A DNA stretch of 64,000 bases from contig NC_079882.1 of assembly GCF_029227915.1 (NCBI RefSeq), positions 11,408,001 through 11,472,000 of the forward strand, given 5' to 3'. This DNA is from Hydractinia symbiolongicarpus (taxonomy: Eukaryota; Cnidaria; Hydrozoa; Anthoathecata; Hydractiniidae). Shown here in pieces: positions 10,487 to 21,412 of the stretch. Every line of letters starts with the position of its first letter. Position 1 is the stretch's first letter. A program made the position numbers and the translations under genes. The notes below the pieces were generated by a model that was not told where the DNA came from, made no database searches, and saw only the letters and a list, made by a program, of their open reading frames with translations.

Positions 10487-11248
10487 TGGTTCAGTTATTT
10501 CCAAATGATTGCATTTATCTAAAAACACAAACAAATTTTTTTTAGAATTTCTAGCTACCCCTCACTGGTGGTTTTTAAATCTAATGGTCAATAAATAAAA
10601 TTAGATGAAAAAGACCTTACGTTTAATAAATTGACACGTTATTTGATCTACATTGTTGTGTTTAAAGTTTGTAATGTTTATCGGACAGAGGACAAGGTCC
10701 ACTATATCCACGAGCTAGATTTAGCATTTTTTTTTTGTTATTGTTGTGATAGTCCAATGTATAGCTTATAGAACACAAAGGTGGGGGTAGACTCTTTTAT
10801 GTCTCACCCCAACAACATCGTTGTACCGCTGTCGCTTCCACTTTTAAGTAAGAAAAGCGTATTTTTTATAAGTGTTGATAGTGAATAACAATAGTCATGA
10901 ATATATTTTTAATACGATCTAGCGGAGAAAATTGTATATCAGTGGCGTTTTTTTATAACGATGCGGACGGAATGTCGTTCTTGGAATAACGGCATTATGG
11001 ACACTACTAAGTAGCAAAACAAGCAATCCGGTTCGCGAAATTCGTGTACTTTAGCTAATTCAGACCGTTATATAATTTAAATATACCACAGTTTGGTCAT
11101 ATGAACTAAAAGTGTATTTGACCACAAATTACAAAGGTATTTTTAGTAAGGTTGTCCGCGACTATCATCCGTACCGAAGCTGCGTCGGCTGTAAAAGTGC
11201 AAGCGGGAGGAGCAACCAGGACATATTTCTAACATAAAAAGGGTAAAA
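10487..11248. promoter_or_regulatory. Shared divergent promoter region, TMEM68 (-) / MAPRE (+)
   Basis: The two start codons face away from each other across 762 bp, so both promoters must lie here unless far-upstream exons exist. No TATA box is evident. Scattered CG-containing words occur at 10915-11060 and 11150-11200. On the minus strand a T-rich AG acceptor-like site lies at 10519-10520, 32 bp upstream of the TMEM68 ATG. Confidence 0.45.
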
Positions 11249-14200
11249 ATGGCTGTCAATGTTTTTAACACTGGTGCCACAACAGAAAATCTTAGTAGAC
11301 ATGAAATGATGCAATGGATAAATGATAGCCTGACGACAAACTATTCTAAAATTGAGCAAATGTGTTCTGGTAAGTGTAGCTATAAGTCATTTTGCTTTGG
11401 GAGCTGACTCAACTAAATTTTTAGATAGATAGATGTTCATATTTTACATGGCTAGCCTCACAAATATCGAGGGATATACCCTGTCTATTATTTCCAGGAG
11501 GGGCCATGGCGTAGATGGAGAGTCCTAGAGTATTTAATGCTCATTTTGAGCTACAGCATTTTTATTCTGTTCTCTGTTTACCTTGGGATATGATACCAAA
11601 CAGAAAAGCAATTTTCATTTAAACAATTTTTTTCAACTTTGGCAAATCATGGCTCCGTGTTTAAGTTACTCTAAACCTGCATAGACCCGAACAATGGCCG
11701 AAAAAAGCACCTGTTAAAAAAGGAATACACTCAATCATAAGTGCCGTGTTTTTCCTGCGCACGCATCAAATAACATTACGTAATGCTATCCAAATAAAAT
11801 CCGTGCGCAGAAATGGAGGTAACAAAACATTAGTGCAGAAAAATTCAAGGCTAGCAAAGTGAAAAAAGGAAAAAGATTGACTAACTGCTGTGTTATAGGA
11901 TTCATGAATAGCCAATACTCCTTGGAAGAATCATAGTTAAAAATGAATGCTCAATTCACAAGGGTTTATGTCATCATTCGTGCTCATGCAAAGCACCATT
12001 CATTAATGCACATGTTATAGTTCAAATTATAGTTAAACGATTGCTTTCTATAAGCATAGATTAGATGTCTACTTTGTGTAATCCCTTTCTGAAAATTACT
12101 TTGCCAAACAAGCATAAAAGTGACAACAAAGATTGCGCATAGATGCTGTGCTCGGAGCAGTACGCGAAAGAAATTCAGCTTTGAATGCATGTTTTATTTG
12201 TGTGAATGTTAAAATGAAATTGTGCAAGTATAGCATGGTTAAAACATATAGTGAGTAAATGTTGAAATCTGAATTTCCGCCATGTTTTAATTGTGGATTT
12301 TGTTTTTTTGAACGTTTTCTTCTGTGTTTGCTTGGTTTGTTTACATTTTTACCTCCATCGATGCGCGAGCAAGTAAATATCGGGACTGTGATTCCATGTA
12401 TTGCATTTCAGGAATGCTCAGGGCTAGTTCGGGAAAGTGCAGGCGGTTTCCAAGGACAACCGCCAATCTAATTCGAAAAGTCGTCTGGGACTTTCCCTTA
12501 TATATACCAGCGTTTGTGGCTTTTTGGCACCCTCTTCCACAAACTAGAGGGAGAAAATGCTGTGATCTGGGCATCGGATGCCCATGTGATACAGGCATTA
12601 GATTCTTGTAATCAGTGATATTGAGGTTTTGTGTTTGTTTCTACGTGTGCTACCTAATTGGAAATCTGTTTTGTTTGGATCAGTCAAAGTATCTTTGTAC
12701 CAAATAAGAATATGGTCATTATATTGGCTGAAACTTGCATCCATTTTGGTTGACATATACTTGAACTAATCAACCAAAACATAAGTCTAACAAACAACAT
12801 ACATGATATATACATTGTTTTGCGAGTTATACAGCGGTTTAACCATTAAGTTCTAGGTATGTGGACCAAGTTTTTATTTATCAGCCCAGTGAGAAAAAGT
12901 CAAGGGAAAACATGGTGACCCTGCATTGAGCATGTTGAAGAAAGATTTTGATGGCTTCAGTTACATCATTATAGTGATTGTTAGTCTTGTTAAAAAAAAA
13001 TTGACTTGGCCATGGTAAACTTGAGGAAAAGGAGGGGTTTTAAAAATAAGGTCTAAACAGTATTATACATGGCAACGTAAGTATGAAAGGCTCTCCTTAT
13101 CCTATCCTGTTCTAACAGGAGGGTTCGGCGACTATAGCATTTATTTTCTTTTTGTGTCCTCTGAATTTTCCGTCCTGACAGTAAATTTTTCTTCTTTTTT
13201 AAAAATTATCCTTATGGGTGACAACTAATTTCCATAATATTTTTAATGCCCTTGCAACCCAATGATGTTAAGGAATATAAAAATCTCCCTGTCTAAAAAT
13301 GTAGTGGGCATCTTTCTATTTTAAGAAGAAAGTTATTGGAATGTATTTCCTGTACTGCCTTGAGTGCAAGGCGACAGACCTTACACGCAAATTTTCAGAA
13401 ATGGGGTGTTCTACCCTTGTATGTGCTGCTGGTCTGTTTTTTATTGCACCTGCTTGGTTCAATGTTTTAAACATAGTGTGCCAGTGTTTGGAGGCAAGCT
13501 TCACAAATTATTGTTTTTTTTGTGCTGACAATATATTTGTGATGTCTGCCTAAGCTGCAAACACCTGCTGTATATATAACACTTGAAAATTCTAGAATAT
13601 TACAGTGCACTCTGTACTATTTAAGTTAATTTTATTTTAATCCTGTTTTTTCCTGACATTATTCCTGGGTAGAAATATGTTTTCAAAAATTTGATTTTCC
13701 CAAACTTAATGTAATTAGGAAAGATAAATTATCTTCATGTTAATTAATGAATGTTTTTCATCATCATCATCATTCATCATCATTCTCGGCTTAACGTCCG
13801 AATTCCATGCTAGCATGGGTTGGACGGGGTATATTAATGACCCTCTTCCAATCTGATCTAGACTGTGTTAGATCTAAACTCAACTTGGAAGGAATGGAGG
13901 AGGACAATTGGGTAAGAAAGTGTAGAGACTTGATAGTTCCTGGGGCAAAGCCCAAAGGCAGACCGAGAAATACTTGGCAGGAGGTTATAAGGACAGACTT
14001 GATAGAGAGAATGTTTTTAATGGCTATATTTCAAACATGTACAATCCTGGACATAATATATTATTTTTAAGGCTTCTCTGAGAAAGTAGTTTTCTAGGTT
14101 TTTCTCCGATTCTCATGACTTTCATTATTTTTTTCATAAATGGGTTGTTTGTTTATGCCAAATAAAACCTTTCAGACAACCCTGGACATAATAATTTGAA

Positions 14201-16582
14201 AACAAGGGCGGGATTTTAAGGAATTAAACCACAAGCAGTTCTATCTAAGTAACACGTAAACTTGTTAATGTTATGACAATGTTATACCCAATGAGGATGT
14301 CAAAATTTAAAGTTTCAAGATAATAAGTCACAAAAAAAAATTGGAAAATGATTTATGCACAATGTTTAACACAATAAACTTTGAAGATCTAAGGTGGTGA
14401 CATACACCACAGTCACTAATTTTTTTAGGAAGCTAAGAATAACAACAACAACCAGCGTTGAAAGTTTAATAAGCTGAAAACTTGTTGAAATCTAAGTACG
14501 ATCAAAACATAAACGTTGAAGCATGAAAATTTTTTCTGTTTTTTTTTTTTTTTTTTGACAGGCCAATCTAGTGCCCGGTAGGTTTTTTCACATTCTTGAT
14601 TATTTATGGCAAATATGACAATAGAAATGAGTCCGATATAAGCGAATAGTTTTTAGAAATGTACAACCCTTAAAATAATATTTGGGGAATTTTATGACAA
14701 CAAAAAATGCTAAGGTGTGCAAATCAAGTTAACCATGCAGTAATACGAAAAGCACCTCAGAATTTTAGCTTAAATTAAAATATGCTCAGTTGTGGCTGTT
14801 GTTTTATTGGACAAAAATTTAAGAGATTTCTATAGCCTAAATGGTAGCTTTAAACACGCTGGAACTGCTTTTGTAGTCTCCTTAGTAGAAACAATTACAG
14901 GGCAGTTAACGATTAAAATGGAAAGCAATTAGGTTCATGTGTAAGTAAATGTGGTCATGTCACCACAGAAAGTTGTAAAACTCACATGCATATAGTTGCG
15001 TTTAAGTACTGGCCAAAAATATGTCTATTATAAAAAAGCATGTTTGTACAGAGATTATTACACGGTATATTTAGTTTGTGTACGGGTAATCTTTGTAAGG
15101 TTTTATGTTCTTTTTTCCAGGAGCTGCATACTGTCAGTTCATGGATATGCTTTTTGAAAGTAAGTTGCCTCAAATATATTTTTTCTATTCTAATTATAGT
15201 ATTTAGGTCACTGAAGTTCTTGTATTTATTGTTCTATGTGACTAGATCTACTAATATGGAAATAAATTGTAACCTGCTGTTTAATAACTCATTCCTCATG
15301 TATTCTTCCTCCAGATTGTGTGCCTATTAAAAAAGTCAAATTCCAAGCGAAGTTAGAACACGAGTTTATACAAAATTGGAAATTATTACAGACTGGTTTT
15401 AAAAAAGTTGGTGTAGACAAGGCAAGTATATTAATTTGGATTCAACAGAAGTTTCGTTTCTAACTAGAATTCCTTTACATGACAATTTTTATTTTTAAAC
15501 TCTTGCAAACTTATATTTTTAGACTATACCAGTGGACAAACTAATAAAAGGAAAATTCCAAGATAATTTTGAATTCTGTCAGTGGTTTAAAAAGTTTTTT
15601 GATGCAAATTATGCTGGACATGAATATGACGCACTTGCCATGCGTGGAGGTGTCATGCCTATTGCTGATGGCCCAGGTGGTGGCTTGCAAAAACGTGGTA
15701 CTCCTGCAAGTAGAACTACCATAGCTCCAAAGTCAAGAGTGTCTGTTCCTCCACCTAAACGAACTGCTGCACCCAAAACAACTGGTGTATCCAAACCTCA
15801 GTCTAAATTACCAAGCGTTAGTCAGCAAGAAATTGATAGCCTTACTCTTGAAGTTAGTGATTCCTATTAAATGAAGTTTAAAATGCATAACTGGATGTTC
15901 AAGCATTAAAATTATACTTTGTATTTTAGCTGTCTGATCTCAGGACAAATGTTGAAGGTCTTGAAAAAGAGCGTGACTTTTATTTTGGAAAATTACGAGA
16001 TATTGAAGTCGTTTGTCAGGAAGGTGAAGCTGCTAACACTGAACTAAGTGAAAAAGTCTTGCATATTTTATACGCTACGGAGGTAAGACAAGTTGTCAAA
16101 TTATAGTTTGAAAATTTAGGTTGCAGATCGACTGCCTATAAATATCTACACACTTTTTGTATAAGAAACTTGGATTGAACTCTAATTTTCTATTATTTGC
16201 CAAACAGTTTAGAACTCAGGAAAGAGGCTGTGTTCAAATCTTTCAAAATTGATGCAACAGCATTGAAGTTGTATATAATTTGGAAAAACTGAGAAAAATA
16301 AATGACTTTTTGATTACATAGTTTTTATTTCAGTGTAATGTAGGCATGTACATTATTCCTAAAAATCGTTTGTATAATCCTAGGGCGTTGCATTGTATAA
16401 CAACGCCAACCTGACCCAATTCTTTACTAGACTTCACAGTATGAAAAGCCAAGTTCGACAAAAACAGTTTTTACTTTTTGTGGTTTTAATTTATTCTTTC
16501 TGATCAAATTTAGGATGGATTTGCTCCCCCTGAAGAGGGTGAAAATGGCGAGGAATTTGCTGGCGAGGTGGAGGAATATTAA
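11249..16582 (+). CDS. MAPRE1: Microtubule plus-end protein EB1 (MAPRE family)
   Basis: Seven coding exons: 11249-11369, 15121-15159, 15315-15421, 15523-15852, 15930-16082, 16514-16582, with consistent phases across six blocks as read here (272 residues; human EB1 268). The N-terminal calponin-homology domain (about residues 1-130) opens MAVNVFNTG and includes [25 protein letters not shown] and [19 protein letters not shown]; it binds the microtubule lattice at growing ends. A Pro/Ser/Lys/Thr-rich linker follows, then the EB-homology coiled coil ([20 protein letters not shown]), which dimerises and recruits SxIP proteins. The tail ends EEY, the CAP-Gly ligand also found on alpha-tubulin. The intron at 15422 starts GCAAGT, a GC-AG intron supported by protein alignment. 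Intron 1 is 3.75 kb and repeat-bearing; other introns are short. Count note: I can list six coding exons with certainty. Confidence 0.95.
11424..11560 (-). repeat. SINE-like interspersed repeat with (GATA)n end, MAPRE intron 1
   Basis: Nearly the same as 25864-26000: GATAGATAGATG, then CATGGCTAGCCTCAC, GGGATATACCCTG and GGAGGGGCCATGG, ending TTTTGAGCTACA. The microsatellite at one end suggests a SINE 3' tail read on the minus strand. This copy stops where the other continues, so it is 5'-truncated. Confidence 0.55.
13751..14010 (+). pseudogene. LINE-derived fragment with RT C-terminal peptide
   Basis: A (TCA)n tract leads into CTTAACGTCCGAATTCCATG and GCATGGGTTGGACGGG, a word common in invertebrate repeats. 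A frame then encodes [13 protein letters not shown] and [16 protein letters not shown], matching the tail of non-LTR reverse transcriptases of the GRPrkTW type. No polymerase core is present; it is a remnant in MAPRE intron 1. Confidence 0.6.
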
Positions 16583-19157
16583 AAAGTTTACAAAATGTCA
16601 TGTTCTTTTATGCTGGCAAATGTCGTCATCGACATTGGATGTTCAACTTTCTGGTATAGCAAGATCTGGTTCTTCTTACAGACTGATAGTTCTTGATATA
16701 AGAGCTACTAAAAAGATAATTTGTTAATTTTTAGATATCAATTTCACAGTTTTATATTTATTTCTATGCGTATATTTTCTAACGGTGCTAAAAAAATGTG
16801 CTAATTACGTTGCCAGCTTCACCGTGTTTCTAATTAAAATAACAGATTTATGAAAATTTTCAAAGTTACTTTCATTTAAACGTGTTTTTTTTGTTAAAAG
16901 TTATGTTTATAAGAAATTTTCAACTTCAAAAAATTATATAAGTTATTTGTTGCATTAATTTATGCTAGCTCAAACCAGACATTTATTTACAACCTCGTTC
17001 CCAATCTATTCTAAAAAAGAATCTGGGTTCGACGTTGTTGTCTATGTAAAAGACTTGTATGGTCGATAATTTTTATTTAAGATCTTGACAACGTTTTATT
17101 TGAATTGATTCTCTTTAATAATGTAGTTCTCATTTCCCCCAATCAATTTTTCTTACACTTTTTTACACGCATGCTGTAAAAAAAATTTTATTCCTAAAAA
17201 TATGGTTAATGTTGGTATATCTACTTTTTACAGAATTGGAACATGTTATCGCACCATTTGGATTTTCTTTCAGAAGATTTTTTCAACATATGAGAGAAAA
17301 TAAATGAAATATGGATTATCTGTTCCTGGTAGTGACTTTGGCAAATAACTTTTTTTCAACATATTTCTTTCTGCATCTCATGCTTCAATGTCTGCCCTCT
17401 AAAACTGCAGGTTGGGATTATGCTTGCTTAATTTAGAGATTTCCGGCCTCAATATTCTAAGAAAGTGATGTTTATAAAAAATGATGTAATATGGATACCG
17501 TATGATATGTGTAGATTCTTTAACTTGATCTGCTTTGTCAGCATGATCCGCCTAGTTTTCGGAAATTCGACACCGCTTTCAGACTTTGTTAATTTCGAAC
17601 CCAGCCTTTCTTATAATGCAAACAAACTAAAAGTAGCTTTGGAAAAAATTTTGCTGGCTTTTTTGTAGAAACAAAAAACAAAAAATACCTTTTATTTGAC
17701 TCCCAATGTCTTCCCGCTTCTTTCTAAATTATCAATTTTGTCGGTTATTTATCCACTTTTGTGAGTGTGAACCTTGAATCTTTTCATAATCGTGGTAACA
17801 TTTGTTTACATCACATTGTTCAATACACGTGAAAGTGCACTGAGCACGTGATCAAGCTATTTATAAATAAGATACAGTAACCAGACGATAAAGAAATCAT
17901 GATTATTTACCAACTTCGTCTCCGGGATTCCGTCACAATGTTAAGAACCTCTAGGGGCAAGGTTGTTAAAAAATCATGTTTTCTTCATTAGGGTTTTACT
18001 CTTTCATTAGAGCAAGCCATATAGAATAAACAAAAGCTTTCATTGGTCAGAAATATTAATCTCGTTCTCAGGGCTTCTTTTTCGCTTTCTGACATGCAAC
18101 TAGCTTCTTTTGCGCCAGCATATTAAAAAGCGAGAAAGATGCTCTGATGAAGAGATTGTAGAAACTTAAATAAAAAAATGAATAAGTTAAGAACATTACA
18201 AGCTTTGTATGTCTTTTTAGTGTTATTTTTTATTATTATTTTTTTTCAAGAAAAACAAAATTTAAGGGCTTTTTCTCAGTCTCTTTCTCTCTCTCTTGAG
18301 GTTCAGTGTTATTATATTAATCAAGGGCACTAAAACATCACTCTTGTTATTCTCTTGTAAGTAATATGATCACATTAAATACGCCCGTATATGTGTGATT
18401 TTGAAAATAATTACGATTGTAGAGGGGGGAGTGCTTAACTTCTCCCCAGAGCTTCTTAGGTTGTTCACATGGTTAACCTGAGAATCTTTGGCAGCAAGGT
18501 GGTTAAACACATTTTTAAATAAAGAAGAACAATGAAAAATGTAAATTCATATGTTACATCAAGTTTTACACTTGTCCTTTTCACACTGTATTTCAAAAAT
18601 TATTTTTTTCTACAAAATATTTTCTGGTTGGAAAATCACTTTCACACTTTTATTTAAAATAATTACATTTTTTAGTTTCATCCTTGTGTTGTGATGCTGT
18701 GAAAATATGATATTTACGCATTCAGTAGAAATATGTTATTGGTTTCGTATGTGTTCGTCGTGGCTGTCGCGGTCGGGTAACAAAAAATGCAATTTTTTGT
18801 CTACCGATGTATTCACGGATTTAAAATGGCGATTTTGAGCGGCAGAATTACTTTTGTTGTTATTAAATTATCAGTTGCCAGAAAAAACCAGGCATGCAGA
18901 AATAAGAGAAAACAAGAAGCCCTGGGGGCTCTAAGAATTTCCGCTCGCTACCAAAACATTTGATGACAACCTGCTAATTCGTTGTGTTATCGTGCCAAAC
19001 ATTCGAAGAGCGCAAACAAAACGAAACGTGTCATAATAAACTCACATTCTGAAAGAAATTGCTAACAAAAAATACAGCCTATCATTCATCATGGCTGAAA
19101 GTCTTGCGATTGAAACGTTTATGGTCTTAAACGGCATTTATTTGAAAAAAGAGCAAA
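16583..19157. other. Intergenic after MAPRE; only repeat traces seen
   Basis: It starts with the MAPRE 3' UTR. A small fold-back lies at 16989-17039. Other relatives of the CCTCGTCCCCAGGG-type ends appear near 17915-17970, 18060-18080 and 18910-18940, indicating several decayed MITEs. The open frame 17465-17668 has no recognised content. No coding exon with a plausible family was found. Confidence 0.45.
16989..17039. mobile_element. Minimal fold-back MITE
   Basis: ACAACCTCGTTCCCA faces TGGGTTCGACGTTGT across about 20 bp; the arms match at most positions. It is related in its CCTCGT..CCCA core to the MITE at 24541-24656. Confidence 0.4.
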
Positions 19158-19660
19158 CATACTTTTCTATTAACTGTGCCAATCTTTGTTGAAAATAAAG
19201 TAGTTTTAATTTTTGGACAAATTTTGGCCTAAAATGACATTTAGGTGACAAAAAATCAAACTTTTGTATCACCATCATTTTCAGCATACTTTATTTGTTA
19301 ACTGTGTCAAATTTGACCGAAAATAAAGTAGTTTTAATTTTTGGACCAATTTTGGCCTGAAATGACATTTAGGTGACAAAAAATCAAACTTTTGTATCAC
19401 CATCATTTTCAGCATACTTTATTTGTTAACTGTGCCAAATTTGACTGAAAATGAAGTGGTTTTAATTTTTGGACTAATTTTGGCCTAAAATGGCATGTAG
19501 GTGACACAAATCAAAATTTTGATGTCACCATTATGTTCAGCATACTTTTTTTGTTAACTTTGCCAATTTTTGTGAAAATGAAGTAGTTTTAATCTTTGGA
19601 CCAATTTTGGCCTAAAACGTCATTTAGATGACTTCCCAGTACTTAGGGAGTTTGGGAACG
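19158..19660. repeat. Tandem repeat, about 128-bp unit, 3.9 copies
   Basis: CATACTTT marks the unit starts at 19158, 19285, 19413 and 19541 (spacing 127, 128, 128). Each unit carries GTTTTAAT, TTTTGGCCTRAAA and a TAGGTGAC word. Units 1-3 are close to each other; unit 4 is more diverged and loses the tail after about 19640. No coding frame runs through it. Confidence 0.9.
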
Positions 19661-20777
19661 AAGTTTAAATCTGACGTTGGAATTGACCATTTGGGACAGG
19701 GTTAGTTAGTCAGTCATACTAATACTATCCTCCTCTCAGAGGAACGTGAAATCCCAGGGTCGATCTTTTCTCAAAAAATACTCCGAAAGAAAAAAACGAC
19801 GGTTTTAAAGAATTTCCTACGCCTTCGGGCGCGGAAATTCAAAAAGGTAAAGAAATGTCAGAACCTCTGCTTTCTAAGCAGGAAATTAAATCATTTATCC
19901 ACCAACCACTTGAAGTTTAAATTCTTGTTTTTTCCTTTTTTAAATATCTAATTTTTTAAAACCGATTAACAACAAAATTATTATTCGAACTTCAAAATTA
20001 CAATGGAACAATGATTATTTAAAAATTTTAATCAGTTCCGTCTATCCGTTTATTCATGTTCCTACAGTGAGTGAGTTAGCGAACTCACTCAATCAGTACA
20101 GTGGCAGAGAAACCTAAGAAAGTAGTCACTAAGCGCCTATGATATGCTTGGTGAAACTTGTATTTAACGTTTCAGCCTATTACATCGACACCTAGACATA
20201 CGTTTTTCAGTACGCATGCATCGTAAGAAGAAAATAGTCATCATCGTACATGTACTTTGAGTTATATTAAATGACGTCTTGTTCACGCAACCTCGGTCTC
20301 AGGGCTCATGGTCTTTTTTTTAATACACGCTGTATTTTTGTAAGCAACGCGAGACTGAAATCCGAAGCAACTTATTAGCAACAGTTAGCCTGAAGTAATT
20401 AAATATAAAAAAGAAAACAGGAATTACAAGAACATAAATATTTTACAAGACTTACCTTGCGTTGAAAAAGCCATAGAAATTTGCGCGCCAAATAATTTGT
20501 GACGACACGTGTGCAAAGAGAGAAAAATGCCATCGCTGCAGTGAAAATATCGGCGGTCTACGATTGTCATGGTTTAAGTCAATCAAAAAAGCAGAAAAAC
20601 AATAATTAGAAAGCAGGGTGTTTTAAGAAGAATTTAAATACGGCATCCGAAGAGCATTGTGTTGTGTTGTCAGAATTAGTTTAGTAACCTCTTAGTAATC
20701 AAACAAATATTAATTCCATATTAATTCCGGCGATCGTAATAAGAATCAGCGTGAAAATCGGCTAGTAGAGATTCGCC
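19661..20777. other. Intergenic between the 128-bp array and the piggyBac end
   Basis: Contains the first copy of the direct repeat (20341-20474). Otherwise I see only AT-rich DNA and CTCGGTCTCAGGG-type MITE words near 20290. Confidence 0.4.
20341..20474 (-). repeat. Direct repeat copy 1 flanking the piggyBac region
   Basis: Shares TAAATATAAAAAAGAAA, CAGGAATTACAA and GACTTACCTTGCG with 24353-24485 in the same order. Read on the minus strand it has an ATG (20474) followed by a short frame ending in CAAG|GTAAGT, a perfect splice donor at 20456/20455. The other copy keeps the same ATG-donor arrangement. Confidence 0.6.
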
Positions 20778-20976
20778 TTAACACGTTGAGTCCCAGTCTG
20801 TTTTAGGTGTACTTCGCCAGACCCAAGCCTTGAAATGGCTATGGACACATCATATATGATAATTTTTTAGAGTTTTAGGGTGATGTGAATACTTTATTCT
20901 AATTAGTAAGTGTGACCAATGAACATGTATCTATGCGTTATCGAGCTGTAGTATCAAAATACTTACGTCCAAACCT

Positions 20977-21025
20977 AATCACGTATATATACGTTGTTCC
21001 GACTTCAACGTATATATACGTGATT
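20977..21025. repeat. Perfect 20-bp inverted repeat with CGTATATATACG cores
   Basis: The arms 20977-20996 and 21006-21025 are perfect reverse complements around a 9-bp loop. Each arm contains the self-complementary word ACGTATATATACGT. A third, partial copy (TACGTATATATAC) lies at about 21064-21076. It sits in the left subterminal part of the piggyBac element and may be a transposase or host-factor binding site. Confidence 0.8.
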
Positions 21026-21412
21026 TGGTCTGGCCAATCAGTAAGTGAAGGTAGAGCACTGACTACGTATATATACTTGTTATATTTACTCGTTACAACC
21101 AATCATATTTTAATTCTTCTGTGAGTTAATCATTTAAAGAACGTTTAAATTTTTAAATAGAGCATTCTTGTGCATGCAATTTTCTTTTTCATCAACCGCT
21201 GTGCTGTATTTGTAAAGTGAGGTGTTTATTTTCTTTTTTTGTAGCAACCATTCATAAAGAAGGCATGTTCCAGGCAAGAAAATCATTTTGAACCACTTTG
21301 TATTGTAATATCATAGTCACATGAAAAATTGAGATGTAGGGATTGTCCTCATGAATTAACCTTTTTCTTATTTTCTTCGTTTATGAGTTGCTATTGCTTC
21401 ATTTTCTCAGAA

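Noticed and set aside
10487-10534. Upstream in-frame extension of TMEM68 beginning at an ATG at 10532-10534
   Set aside because: A TTTTTAG acceptor-like site at 10519-10520 interrupts it, and the human protein supports a start nearer the hydrophobic region; not fully excluded.
12259-12611. Overlapping open frames on both strands in MAPRE intron 1
   Set aside because: No recognisable family; frames overlap each other as expected for a GC-richer patch by chance.
19158-19660. CRISPR-like array
   Set aside because: The repeats are long, contiguous and without spacers, in a eukaryotic genome: a tandem repeat.
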